A DNA stretch of 64,000 nt from the NCBI RefSeq assembly GCF_027596085.1, contig NC_072465.1, positions 14,002,857 through 14,066,856 of the forward strand, read 5' to 3'. The stretch is from Anoplopoma fimbria. Its lineage: Eukaryota > Chordata > Actinopteri > Perciformes > Anoplopomatidae. The notes under the pieces were generated by a model. It was given only the letters and a program-made list of their open reading frames with translations. It ran no database searches and was not told the origin of the DNA. Positions 1-11,861 of the stretch are shown here, in pieces (within the stretch, counting starts at the first letter, position 1; each line of letters opens with the position of its first letter). The position numbers were made by a program, and so were the translations under genes.

Positions 1-255
1 TACATCAGTGCAAGAAGTAGCCTACCTGTACTTCATCTGTGCCACGCACATCATTAGTCATTAACCAGGACAGACATCAACAGAAACAGGACATTTCATG
101 TCTATAATACAGTAATCATGTAGGCTACTGTAACTTTTTGACTCAGAACCTGGGAAGATAGGTGTGCTCTTACACTGCCTATCAAGCAATGAAATAAATA
201 GATTACATTAATAACAGTAAGCACTGGATCAAACAGGTCAGAGGTTAGAGGGAAA

Positions 256-457
256 TTTTATTCTGGCAGACTTCAACAATTGATAGACAATTCATATTTA
301 GAAAACAGTTTAATAAATATCAAATAGTAAAAACACATAAATAAGCAATAAATATAATACATAATAGACCGACTGTACCACCTGGCAGTGGTACAGTCAG
401 ATGGATGCTGCACTCCATTAGTCCGCCCCTGGTTGTTGCAGCAAACTTGTTGTTGTT
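256..457 (-). other. Probable 3' UTR with AATAAA and an 11-bp hairpin
   Basis: Downstream of the tentative TAG on the minus strand the DNA is AT-rich and has AATAAA at 261-256. At 371-398 there is a perfect 11-bp stem (GACTGTACCAC / GTGGTACAGTC) around a 6-base loop. The stem is too short for a microRNA precursor; it may be an RNA structural element or chance. Confidence 0.3.
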
Positions 458-644
458 CTACTTCTTTTTGGCCTGTTTGGCAGTTATTTCCAGGTCAGAA
501 GTGGTTACAAAGTCCCTGGAAAAAAACATAAACAAAGAGTGACACACTGCCTCTTCAATAAGATATGAATCATTATGAATGGAGACAGCACAAACCTGTC
601 TCCATCCCTGACCCAGTCATACAGGCAATGAGGGCCTGGGTTTC
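458..644 (-). CDS. Tentative last two coding exons of an unrecognised minus-strand gene
   Basis: Read on the minus strand, an exon ending at 596 has a good donor (GACAG then GTTTGT). An 80-bp intron (595-516) ends in a pyrimidine-rich AG, and a last exon runs 515-458 to a TAG stop. The two join in one open frame ending ...LYDWVRDGDRDFVTTSDLEITAKQAKKK-like; the lysine-rich tail DLEITAKQAKKK is clear. The upstream acceptor is uncertain (AG at 646-645 or 637-636), and the best acceptor-like site (near 656) would put a stop in frame. I do not recognise the protein, and earlier exons were not found with confidence. An AATAAA on the minus strand at 261-256 could end the transcript. Short fish-size intron, intact splice signals and in-frame junction favour a real gene end; the short length means chance is possible. 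Confidence 0.35.
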
Positions 645-1179
645 CTCAGTTGTCCCTTGAATAAAATATTGCTTTAATGTTAGTTTGATTGCACAATAAT
701 AGCAATTATAACAAGTGTGTATAACAGGGAATAAAGACAAGCAAAACAAATTGGTCAAAAGTACAAAGGCAGGGCTCTAACTTGGTGCAAAGTTAAAGTT
801 GAACAATATATATGTAAAGTTATGAAACTTAACTTTGCCCTCTGCCAAACCAGTTTGCACGGGAACTAATAATAGATGTAAAATCAGAGAGCAAAGATTG
901 CTCGTTAGATATCCCCCAAACGAGTTATATCTCATGTTTAACCACTACAGAGACACCAGAGCGGCACATCTGGAGAGGCCTTGCCGAGATCAGGCTGTTG
1001 TCAACGGGATACATGAGCATCACCGCCCGGTCTCCTCTCTGGACCTCTCATATCTCCGACAAACGTCGGCGCTATTTTCAAGTAGGCTCTATCTTGATAA
1101 ATCGACCGCATATTTTAAGTCTTAACAACTACATTCTCGCTTAAAAAAATGTTAAAACTAAATTCCGTTACACAACAGC

Positions 1180-1440
1180 AGCAGTATTTAGACAGTTATA
1201 ACTGACAGTTGTGAGCCGTCTCCGCCACTGTCGGCTCTTGTTTGCTGGTGAAATGCATTCTGGGATACTTGGCTGTCCAAAGTCCACACAAGTCTCCTCC
1301 GATGCATCCCCGATATAATGGGCGGAGCGAGGACACATCCGGGTATTTGGACCGTACTTGGCTGGATGCGAACTTGTGTATTGGAACAGTACTTGGGCCG
1401 CGCTAGATGACGTTTCACAAGTTCACGAGGACACAAGTAC
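1180..1440. promoter_or_regulatory. GC-rich promoter-like patch with a partial ZNF143-type motif
   Basis: This patch is richer in GC and CpG than its surroundings. On the minus strand it reads TCCCAGAATGCA (1265-1254), the core half of the ZNF143/THAP11 promoter motif. It also holds an imperfect tandem pair of about 45 bp (GGTATTTGGACCGTACTTGG and GTATTGGAACAGTACTTGG). It lies at a sensible distance upstream of the tentative minus-strand exons, so it may be their promoter. A short CTCC-ATGCATCCC-GGGCGG arrangement near 1298-1335 resembles one near 61722-61748, so a repeat origin is also possible. Confidence 0.3.
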
Positions 1441-2840
1441 AGAGAAGTTCACATATTGAGAAACGGCCAAGCTCTACTTGAGGGAAGTGCAGCCTATCAG
1501 ATGCAACAAATGGGCACCTTAGGCTTGTACTCTAAGGTTGGCATTTTATTTGTGTCAGAACTATGACTCTGCCATGCATTTGGTTTTAAGTTGAAACTAA
1601 AAAAAGGTTAAGGTTCAGGATAAATTACTTGCTTTCTGTCATTTGTTATTCATTTACTTGTTTTTCTAGTACATTTTGGTCAGTTTATCAATCTGTCATA
1701 CCCACATTTAGACTACGTAGTTAGTTGTTAATGTTTTTACTTACTTCTTGTTGTTCCTGTTTTTCTTCTTACACAGACACAAATGAAGCTCTGGCTTTCT
1801 AAACATCTGTCTAAAGGATTCACACTTTTAACTGCACAAACTAGCTTGGAAAGCCACTACTTTTATATTTGTTCTTATTTGTTGAAAAATATAATGGGAC
1901 ACTTTATACAGCATAGTCGGAATCACAATAAATGTAGATCTCTGCTAGCAATAACATTTAGATTCTTAAATTTTTACTGTATTATATAATCTTTTACAAA
2001 CGAGGCTCATTTTACAACTGCGATATAGGTAATCCTAAAGGATTATTCAAAATGATATGGACTGTGTCCCCCTTTCTCCATTTTTTTTGACTCACTAACC
2101 TAATCTGTAAAGTGTTTGGGGGAAATTCAATTTAAATTTCATCCATGGTTATCGGACATAATAGGGATTTAAACTGCAGACAGAATATCAGCAGTTCCCA
2201 AGAAAAACTGCAAAAACTGTTTGTGTACTGATGTTAAGTGCTTACATATTGTTTAAAAACAGAAAATCAATTTTCAAGTGCTTTGACATTGTCTGTTTAA
2301 CAGCACCTGAAAGCCTCAGAATATAAGTGGGCCTATACATTTCACTGTATAATCTACGGTATGTATTATTTTAGGGGCCTATATGCATTTTTGATGTTTG
2401 GTATTTCCCGTATGAGCAAGTGACCTCAACATGACCAGGGGCACTGAAGCGGTTGAGCTATTCTGGGTATTCTGAGTTTGGATAAATCCTGTGAAATACA
2501 ACATCTGGTCACTTTGGCCGGAGAAATAAGAAAGGATACTTGACCTATTTTTTTTATATAAATGAAATGTTGTATTGGACAACGTAGCCTTAAAATGCAA
2601 AACACATTTAGCTTAAAAGTTTCAATGTTACAAAAATTATAATAAAAACAGTTAAAAATCTAAGACAACAGTCATTTTCACAGCTCACATAAAACCTTGA
2701 TATATTGATACATTAAAGCACCGCCTCTGTGCTAAGCAGGTGTATAGTTTCACAGAGACGAGATCCAGAAGACAAAAACTTTATTTACACTTAAAAATAT
2801 ACATAATTTTAAGAGGTTCTGTTCTTCAACAGGTCAATCA
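1441..2840. other. Spacer; no gene seen
   Basis: AT-rich sequence with only short chance ORFs and no splice-framed exon that I could support. It separates the GC-rich patch at 1.2-1.4 kb from the endou promoter. Confidence 0.6.
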
Positions 2841-2856
2841 TTCATCCTTTACAAAT

Positions 2857-2998
2857 GCTGGGTTGGTATAGTGCTGGGTTGGTATAGTGCAAGTGTTACG
2901 TTTGGATTGGTCACGTTTGGATTGGTCACGTGAAACTTGCTTTAAAAGGAGGACCATGATAACAGTCAGTCTTATTTTCAGGTTGCAGCTGAGCTAAG
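2857..2998 (+). promoter_or_regulatory. endou promoter with two duplicated units, paired CCAAT boxes, E-box and TATA-like box
   Basis: Two tandem duplications sit next to each other. The first is a unit TGCTGGGTTGGTATAG repeated at about 2857-2890. The second is the 15-bp unit ACGTTTGGATTGGTC at 2898-2912 and 2913-2927. The second pair places two inverted CCAAT boxes (ATTGG) at 2906 and 2921. A CACGTG E-box follows at 2927-2932 and a TATA-like TTTAAAAG at 2941-2948, giving an expected transcription start near 2970, about 30 bases before the ATG at 2999. Function is inferred from motif layout only. Confidence 0.6.
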
Positions 2999-5900
2999 AT
3001 GAAGGTCATTGCTGTTCTGGCACTTTGGGTGACCCTGTTCCACCAGGGATACAGCAGTAAGATATATTTTTCTTCTCCATTTACACCATAACGTATGATT
3101 ACAGGTTTATGTATAATGTAATACAGTTACAAGTAGGACTGTCATTAAGAAACCAATCTCTCCTGTTGATTCTCAGACACTCTGGACTCATGTCAGGGTC
3201 GGTGTGGTTATGGAACAGACAATAGTTTTACCTGTCAGTGTAACCCGTCCTGTGAGCGCTACAAAGACTGTTGTTCTGACTACACTACAATATGTGAATG
3301 TGAGTGACAAAAGCTCATTTTATAACTGATCCATCACACATCGCAGACTTCAGAAAGAAAATATATCACAAGTCTTTTTCTTTGCCTTCTAGCTGGAGCC
3401 ACATCTTGTAAAGGCAGATGTGGTGAGAAATACAACAACCAGAACGAGTGCCACTGTAACTCCAAGTGTGGCCAGTACAAGAACTGCTGCAGCGACTACG
3501 CAGACATCTGTGACAGTAAGACCAAACACGTGTTGCCTTAAGCTGTAATAAAGGATTATTTTATCTTATCTTATCTTCCCATCTCATGTTTCACACACAC
3601 AGTATTTCACAACTGATAGTGAACTAGTTTCTAGCTGTTTGTGTTTCCTAAGCAGCTCCTCCACTTATGACACCTGGTCACTTTCCCAGGGTGCACACTG
3701 AAACTAAGCAGTCTAACAATCAGCTCAATGCTGCTGCACTGAAGATCAGTTTCTCAATCAGACATCTGAGTAGTCGGCAGTTCCACCAGAAAGAGATTCT
3801 CCTTCTCAGAAAGTTTTATTTGAATAGACTAGAGAAAAGTCCAAACATAAATACAAATAATGTGTCAGAACTTTTTTTTTCTCCTATTAATCATGTCATG
3901 ACCCCTCAGATTTATCTTGTGACCGGTTGTAGGGGCCAGACCCCTAGGTTGGGAACCACTGACCAGACCCCTAGGTTGGGAACCACTGGACTACTACCAG
4001 TGGTTCTCAACCAAAGTGTCATTGAAGTGAAGTTATTTATTTATCAGCACCAGCAGAACAATATTACTTATGGATTGATGCATCAGTATTAATAATGTGA
4101 TTAGTTATAATATATATCAACATACCAATCATAGGGGCAGATTTTCTTCTGAAACTTTAGGTACATTTTGTTGAAAATACTTACTTGAGTATAAATATAA
4201 GTATTTTTACATTGTGGTATTGGTACTTCTACTTAAGTAAAAGATCTGAATACCTCCTAAATCAGGGTTGGCTTGAGTGACCAACCTCTCCTTATCAAAC
4301 CTTATTTCAGTGTTTGTCCAACAGGAGTCGCTGTTGTGCTATAAAACACACTGAAAGAAAAAAAGGGTTCATTTTGCGCCTCTCTCAACTTAATCGGCTC
4401 CCTTCTTCTACAGTAATAATACCCAGTTGTGAAGGAAGTACTAAGATCCTTTACTTAGATAAAAGTGGGAATACTGTTATATAAATATACTCCATTACAA
4501 GGCTTACTTTCAAAAATTTACTCAAGAAGAAATACATAGGAATTACAAACACAAACTATTTTTTTACACCGGAGAGATGTTTAATTATTCATGCGTAATA
4601 ATATATTGTATTTTCTAACTATCACATCAAATTTATACAATTATTATGGTCTGTTTGTAATTCATGTAAAATATTTATTTGAAAATTGAAAATACATCTT
4701 AATCCTATCGAAATAAATGTTAGTATAGTATTATGCTCTGAAATGTTGTAGAGTAGAAGTAAAGTAACATAGAATGGAAGTCAGTTGAATGTGCATAATA
4801 ACTTTCCAATACACTGTGCTACAGAAATTCATGAATCACTTTTCCAAGTTAACAACACTAACATGTCATCCCGTCTCTTTTAAATAATAAAAAAGGCAGA
4901 AATAACATTAACATGATAAAGACATTATCTGTGTGTGCTTGTGATGTTCTGCAGGTGACGGAGGAGGTGGAGATGGAGGTGGTGTGATCACTGATGCTGA
5001 AATCAAGGCTATCTCTCAGACGCTCTATGCTCTGGATTCAAACAAGGCCTCGGCCTCAGAGCTGATCATTGACCCTCAGGCTCTGGTGCCCGACTCTCAG
5101 ACGAGCTCCAAGGACGATCTGTCCTCTAAACGGTAGGAAGACTTTCCTATCAACACAGCACTCTCTTCTTCTTGATCTTGATCTACAGTATTTACCCGCT
5201 TTTTTGTGTTTCCAGCTTGTTCCGCTACCTGAATGAGGAGGCTCTGTTCTCCAGACCCACATACGCTGCTCTCCTTAATGTGCTGGACAACTACAACAGG
5301 ATGACTGGACAGAGAGAGGACTTCAGTCCTCAGCAGCTGGCTGAGCAGGAAACCTTCCTCAAGGAGACCATGTCCAACACTGAGCTGGGCAGAGAGCTGT
5401 TTGCTTTCCTCTACACCAAGGGTAACTAGGTCCACATGTAATAGTACACATCCAGACACTGGTTGAGCACACACAGGTCTGGTAATGCTAGTGGTCTAGT
5501 GTAAGGGATTTAAAAGTCTGACACTGTGGGTCCCTCAATCTACTCTGTGGATAATATTGTAAAAAAGTTTATACTGATAAGACTTTTTCCCTCTTATTAT
5601 TTTTTTGGGGATAGTGAGTGTCTAAGTTTTGGAACTACAGTTCCCATAATGCTTTGACAGATGTCAACAATATGTAGGCTATACTGTTGCCATGGGGAGA
5701 GTGAGTTAGCTGTGGGCTAAAATTGCATCCCAGTTTATTTTTAATTAATTTATGTATATATCAACTTAAATTGTAATTGTTGGCATGCCTGCGTACAATA
5801 CAATGTTGCCAAAGCATTACATTTTTTGTCAAATTGGCACCATTAAAAGTATGCCAAATTATCTATTAGCAGTTTACACTAAACTGTTTACAGTGTACAC

Positions 5901-7156
5901 GTGGATGCGCAGACAGATATCCACTGATTACTATGATGAAGAAAACTTCTACAGTAAATAAGGAGCATCTTTTCAGTGATTTCTAGTGATTTACGGATGT
6001 ATATTTGTGATGGATATGCCTGTTTAGAACCGGCTGTTTAGAATACTTCTTCAATTCTGCTTCCAGTTGTCTGATCGTGTTGACTCCAGGGAAGTAAAGA
6101 AGAGTCTGGTTGTAACGTTATTATATCTAGCATCCAGCATCAGCAGGAAGTGCAGTGAATTTAAGCCAGGCCCGCAGCAGACGACATGCTGGACTACAGA
6201 GCCCTGAAGGCCCCCTCTGTTGCACATAAAGAGCTTGTTTATTCAGAGTTTTTCAATATTGGTCCAAATTTATAAGATAATTTCCTTTGGTCCCTAGCAA
6301 TACACCTGCCAAGTGTGAAGTAAATTGAAGGAGAAATGCAAAGGACATACCTACATGCATACAGACAAACAGACAGTGATTCCTTGTTGAATGTTATTTT
6401 GTATTTAAAGGCGTCTATGCGACACAGGAAGAGTTCATTCAGGACCTGAAGATGATGTGGTTCGGTCTGTACTCCCGCAATAACAACATGATGGACTCCA
6501 GCGGCTTTGAACACATCTTTGCAGGTTTGTACGGAGCAAATTTCTTTCAAACACCACAGATGTTTTGCACATTTTTTTTGTTGTTGAGATTATTAAAAAA
6601 ACCACATTCTGTCATAGGAGAGGTCAAGGGAGGAAAGGTGTCTGGTTTCCACAACTGGATCCAGTTTTATCTTCTCGAGAAAAGAGGAAAGCTGAACTAC
6701 TACAGTCACAGCTTCAATGGGCCCGTAAGCATCACAATGTAGACCTCAATATGTTTATTTAAACTGTGACGTGTGTGGCACCCGCTTCACTTTCCCTCTC
6801 TCTTTTTTTCACCCGTTCTCAGTGGACTTCCTACCCTGATGTCATGGGGATGCAGTTCATGTGGGAGGGCTACTACAAGCAGGTCGGTTCTGCAGTCATT
6901 GGCTGCAGCCCTGAATTTGACTTTGCCTTATACAGCCTCTGCTACATCTCTCGCCCTGGAAAACAGTAAGTACACCTACATGTCCTGTGATGTGTACAGC
7001 ATGCGAAATTTTCCTATTCACATTTTCTTTTGTCCATCCAGGTGTCGTCTGAGCCTGGGAGGGAAGGAGCTCATTATCCAAACTTACACCTGGGAAAACT
7101 CTTTCTATGGTGATGGAAAGAAGTACATCGGCTCTGCCTTTCCTGCAACCCCATGA
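2999..7156 (+). CDS. endou: EndoU-family poly(U)-specific endoribonuclease with two somatomedin-B domains (nine exons)
   Basis: Coding exons: 2999-3056, 3177-3299, 3393-3515, 4955-5132, 5216-5421, 6411-6524, 6618-6724, 6823-6965, 7042-7156. All have GT-AG borders and keep one frame, giving 388 residues. A signal peptide ([20 protein letters not shown]) opens the protein. Two somatomedin-B repeats follow, one per exon of 123 nt, with eight cysteines each (residues about 24-60 and 64-101), then a Gly-rich linker. The EndoU domain fills the rest. Family-conserved histidines are seen in GFEHIF (His264) and GFHNWIQFY (His279), and YYKQVGS (Lys322) may supply the catalytic lysine. The C-terminal block [19 protein letters not shown]...[14 protein letters not shown] is typical of placental protein 11/XendoU. 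The family cuts RNA at uridylates in a metal-dependent way, leaving 2',3'-cyclic phosphate; this copy should be secreted. Fish have several paralogues (endou, endouc and others), so the exact symbol is less certain than the family. Confidence 0.93.
3535..3580 (+). repeat. LINE/SINE-type tail fragment in endou intron 3
   Basis: TAATAAAGGATTATTTTATC followed by TTATC repeats. The same tail is seen in fuller form at 28265-28320. Confidence 0.5.
3925..4020. repeat. hAT-like terminal repeats: tandem duplicated end next to an opposite end
   Basis: A unit of about 29 bp ending in TAGGTTGGGAACCACTG occurs twice in tandem. Eleven bases on comes the reverse form CAGTGGTTCTCAACC. CAGTGGTTCTCAACC is the terminal motif of many hAT-type non-autonomous elements. 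No transposase is present. Confidence 0.5.
4140..4770. repeat. Dispersed fish repeat family (stretches like ACTTAAGTAAAAGATCTGAA)
   Basis: Intron 3 of endou carries diverged stretches rich in AAGTACTT and CTTTTACTTAAGTA motifs. Related stretches occur at 10846-10990, 13452-13760 and 18900-18980. This resembles a very common non-autonomous repeat in teleost genomes; copies here are degraded and ends are not clear. Confidence 0.45.
5634..5652 (+). promoter_or_regulatory. ZNF143/THAP11-type motif in endou intron 5
   Basis: ACTACAGTTCCCATAATGC is close to the long ZNF143 (SBS) consensus ACTACAATTCCCAGAATGC. It lies in an intron with no nearby exon start. The motif is also spread by repeats in fish, so binding is not implied. 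Confidence 0.35.
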
Positions 7157-7173
7157 AACTGAGGCTGCCATCT

Positions 7174-7179
7174 AATAAA
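7174..7179 (+). terminator. endou polyadenylation signal
   Basis: AATAAA 18 bases after the TGA stop; this implies a very short 3' UTR. Confidence 0.7.
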
Positions 7180-7855
7180 ACATAAGCAACTCACGGAGGA
7201 GACCGTTTGTTTTTCATTTTTCACTCATTCAAACACTTATATATATATATAATTTCCCCAAAAGAAGCAGTTTTCTCAGTGAGAGGTATTCATAAATTGT
7301 ATTTTAAAAGTTTAAAAATAATGTGGTGACATAAATGTATTGCAACGGCTTGTACTTTGACTCTTAAAATGTTTCTATAAAGCAGAAGTAATACATCTTT
7401 GCATATTTCCTCTTTCCATAAGTGGCTAGCTCTAACACGTGCATATCCACTTGTATAAAGAAGACAGTAAACCAGACAGTCCATTAATCTGCAGTGTAAC
7501 CTCTCGTGAACAGTCTTACAGACCAAGAGAATGTGGTGTTCTCCCAGGGGCACGATCAAACTGTGACTAATGAGGCAAAAAAAATGGGCATTTACACACC
7601 CTGAGCTAGCACAATACTGACACCAACTCTTCAGTACTGAGAGCATGTGTGCATCTGACACAATTGCTTATTGTCTTATATAACAGCTAAACAAAAAACA
7701 AAACAAAATGCAGTCTTTAGCAGTATGAACTATCGAAACAAAAAGACATTAACAGATCCTGTTCTGCTTGACCTGCTTCAAACAGTAGCCACCAGCTAAA
7801 CCTGTTCTTATCAGCTGTCCATAAAGCTGTGTGTAAAACTCCCCAGTGTGGGGTT

Positions 7856-7968
<113 letters not shown>

Positions 7969-8269
7969 TCCGTCCAGCTGGGATGGGGGTTGATTTTACT
8001 CTTTCACTCATCTAGGGTGACTAACAGGATAAATTCTGGTCTGCCGACAGAACAGGGGGACACACTTGCAGCCCTGTTTGAAGAAAGTATTACAGGAGAT
8101 GGATCTGCCACTGATCCCATTGTCCACCAGTCTGTGTGCATTCATGCAAAACAAGAGCACAAGACCAGTCAGTTCGCAGGAAAAATTTGGCCTTCAGAGA
8201 TTTATCTGATTTGGGCCTCACATGCAGTCAAAGTGTTGCAGCAACAATAAAGTTAGCCCAGTGAAGAAT

Positions 8270-8720
8270 TCCTCTCGCTATTTTGTCAGAGCATATTACA
8301 TTTTCTGAGCTGGTGACTCTAGAAATTAGAAGAGTAAATCTTCTCTCTTTTCACCCTCCCTATTTTTAAAGCCACGGTGGAATCAAATTAAACCACAGTG
8401 GGGCAAATAAAAGAAAAAAAGATTCAATTGTTTCTTTTGTCACTCACACAACTTCATAATCGAATTATAGCTGGCCACCCGCCAGCGTGTCCTCGCATCT
8501 CCCCCAAATGGGCTGCTCCTGGCAGATCTCGTGAGCCACCTGACTTTTGTTTTGTAATTATATTATCCCGCTCTCCCTTTAGCGTGTTGTGGCTAATGGC
8601 TGCGCGGGCTAGCCCAGCTGCACATGCAGAAACAAAGCTGCTTATGGGCCCAGACAATGGACCCGTGGAAAAAGGGACGCCTGAAGGCGGTCAGCCAATG
8701 AGCACACACAACAGGGGGCC
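8270..8720. promoter_or_regulatory. Candidate neurod4 distal regulatory block
   Basis: A stretch of higher complexity and GC than its surroundings. It holds two adjacent E-boxes, CAGCTG (8615-8620) and CACATG (8621-8626), SOX-like ACAAAG (8632-8637) and ACAATGG (8654-8660), and a TAATTA core near 8557. Such a mix is common in neural bHLH enhancers. No alignment was possible, so conservation is unproven. Confidence 0.3.
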
Positions 8721-10845
8721 AACAGAGGGTTTAGGGAAGGGTTAAGGGGGTTTAGGGGTTCACGCAGAGGGGGGGTCTATTTTACCCAGAAGTGGGGTCC
8801 ATCAATGAGATGGTTAGTAGGAGGACACACGGTCAACATCACCCCTGTCTCCCCAGGGTCGGTGCTGGGCTGGAGGGAGGTTCAAGTTTTGGCTTAGATG
8901 CCGGCCATTTCTAAAGTTGATGGGAGACCATGAAATACAGAGCAACGTTCATTCTCTAGAGTTTTTTTGTGTGCTTTCCAAACAATTTGATGACCATATT
9001 ATTTTAAGTGGACACACCCATGCCAAGTGAGAGATACAATCTTGATCCATCAAACTCGTTATAGTATCGCTGTGATTAAAAAATATCCAAGGCTGCTGAT
9101 ATAGTAGGACAAGAAAGGATTTTGGTTACTTTGTGAATGCAATCCATCCACTTCCCTAATTATGAACTACATAAAAACACACACTGACATACACTCACTC
9201 CTCATGCTGTGGCGTTGGCATCTCTCAGAGGACTTCCAGTATGACAGATGGACAAAACCCACTTTCCCCCACTGTCACAAACAGATACACTGGGGATTCA
9301 TGCGAAGGTCATGTTTGTGTGTGTACTGGAGTGAAGTTTTATCCGTCCTTCGCATTATGATTATAATAAACTCTATTCCCATCTCACGAACATACCTAGT
9401 TAAGGTGAGGAAGTGTCCTCTGAGCAATGCGAACATGCTGAGTGAGCTGAGTAGCCAGTGGAGGATAGATGAGCATCTGATCCACAGACTGTTAAATAAG
9501 AGATATGTTTAAGAGAAGGCCATCTGCAGCAGGGCTTCATCATGTGAGGTCAGCACTGAGGGACCTGGGGACATTATGGCATACATACAGTATTACACTT
9601 GAGCACCACTTGTGGAAGATGAAGACTGGGTGACGTAGAGTAAGTGGGTCAAACTGAAAAGAAAAATTATGATAATGATAGAACACTTTTGTCATGAGAG
9701 ATGTTGTATTTAGCAAGTTGAGATGCAATTCATACTCCTAAAACAAAAGAAAAATACAAATTAGTATGAATAGTAGTATTAAAGTGTTATGAGTGTGTGC
9801 AGCGGGGACACAAGGCCTCAGCTATCATATTCCCCTGCTAGTCCCACTCTTGGGATGCCAGAGGCCCGGCTCTGCTATTCCCATTTCAGGCTGCAGGTGT
9901 GGAATAGGAAAGGCAGAGACCCACGGGGAGGAGCAGTAGGGAAGGTGGTCGGCCTGGGAATGAATCGAGAACGAGAAGCACACTGGGCGTGCAGATTACC
10001 TCGTCACCTAACTCAAGCCTCTCTGTTTGAGCATAAGGTGCTCTGTTTCTAAATCATACAAATGATCTGCCTCTCTGTTCCGTCAGCGACGATGAGGGTC
10101 AACAAGATATCCGGTTGTTGCTCACGTCTTTGTCACAGAACTTTAGGTTGGTTCAGGGACAGATTAAGACCAAAATCATAAGTCACTATTTAATTTATCC
10201 TTATACTTGATTTAGTGTCTGTATATGCCAAATGTACAACCTAGATGAATTTGATCATTTTAACAACGTTATGGATTTAAGTTGAATTAAGAAGGACATG
10301 GGATGATTCTATTAAGAAGTATAAATTAGGCCTGTTAGGATAGAGTCATCTTTGGTTCCATAAACAGCATGCACCTTCTGAGTTACTTCATAAGTGTATG
10401 TTTCTCAAATGAGAGCAATGTCATAGCGATGGACCATCCTGTTGCCGTTAAACTGCTCAGAAACATGAGAATCTTTTGCATATAATTAAATCCTTTACTG
10501 GTTGTTCAGGCTCCTCCTGAATGTTACAAGAGCCAACTCTCCACAAACTTTTCCTTGCTTGGTCAGTGCAAAGCCTCAGATATAATTGATGTGTTTGTGT
10601 GAGTGATTAATTTGTTTGTTTGTGTTTCAGTTGATGATTTGATTTGATGATCAAATTATCTGATAAGCCTTTAAATCCTTTGACGAATCAACTTTTGGAA
10701 TATTCAAAATACTAATATGATTTTAACTAATAGGATACTGAAGGAAAAACAAAAAACGTATACAATCATTATTACATCGAGCAATGATGACTTTGCTGTT
10801 ATGATGAATCAGCTATTGGCCTGTTGAAAACTACCATTGGTGGAA

Positions 10846-10990
10846 TGTAACCAAGTACATTTACCAAAGTACTACACTAAGTACTATTTTGAAGCACTTA
10901 GAGGGTAAACTTTTTACACATCAAAGTGTTTTAACAGTTATTAGGAAGTATTACTGTACATGTGAAAAAAAGTTGAATAAAGCCCTTTTT
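10846..10990 (+). repeat. Copy of dispersed 'AAGTACTT' fish repeat
   Basis: Begins GGTGGAATGTAACCAAGTAC and continues with AAGTAC spacing, as in the widespread teleost non-autonomous repeat. The 3' part is diverged. Confidence 0.55.
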
Positions 10991-11699
10991 TTGGCTGCAG
11001 AGGGAGCTGTGTCATGTCTGACAAATGGACTCAGGTGATGTCACTTGAGTAAGTGTCAGTTGCGGCAGATGACTTAATGTTTGAAACATAAAGAGGAAGA
11101 AAAATGAGTGGAATAAAACAGGCGATATCACTTCTTCTGCCGCATCAATTTAGATACTTTTTTAGAAAAAACTGCCCATCATATTCTGACTGTATTGTAG
11201 GATTCCACTATAACATAACAGTATTAAAGTGGGAATTAGCATATCAGTTACTTTCCTTCTGATATGACTCCTTATTGTACATTTTGCTGATGGTGCGTCT
11301 ACTTAAAGAAGAATTTGAAGGAAGAACCTCAAAGCTACTAATGGAGTATATTTTATAACTCATGTCAAGTATGTGAGTGCTAGAAGTCCTGCCAGAACAT
11401 TCAACATCGGTTATGGTGATTTAAGGCATGGACCTATATACTGTACAGAGAGAAGAGGCCATTAATAAGTCCCAGAGAGAGAGAGAGAGAGACTACTGAT
11501 GCTGTGACTGCACACCTCATGTGACCAAACTTACCCCGTCTGGTCAGAGCTGCCTCTTGGGTGAGATGAACTTGTTCAACAGCCTGTCTCCGCAGTGCAG
11601 AGGGGTGGATGGCTGGAATAGGGGATGGAGCAAACACCTGCTCACATGCAACTTCAAGCTGTCACATACAGTTAGGCTCAGCCGACTGAGCGCGTCTCT

Positions 11700-11809
11700 C
11701 CTCCGTTCAATGCAAACGGGCTGCGGATTTGGCGGCCGCCCTCGCGAAGCAACAAAGGCCTGGGCCTCTCCTGTTTGTCTGGAGAGTTTCAGTGAGCTTA
11801 TGCACATCT

Positions 11810-11861
<52 letters not shown>

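Noticed and set aside
573..758. 61-codon minus ORF (…EETQALIACMTGSG…)
   Set aside because: Its frame does not join the last exon at 515-458; the in-frame reading of the same bases is a different one.
3667..4092. 141-codon ORF in endou intron 3
   Set aside because: It runs through a hAT-like repeat and a duplicated unit, with no family resemblance and no place in the endou splice frame.
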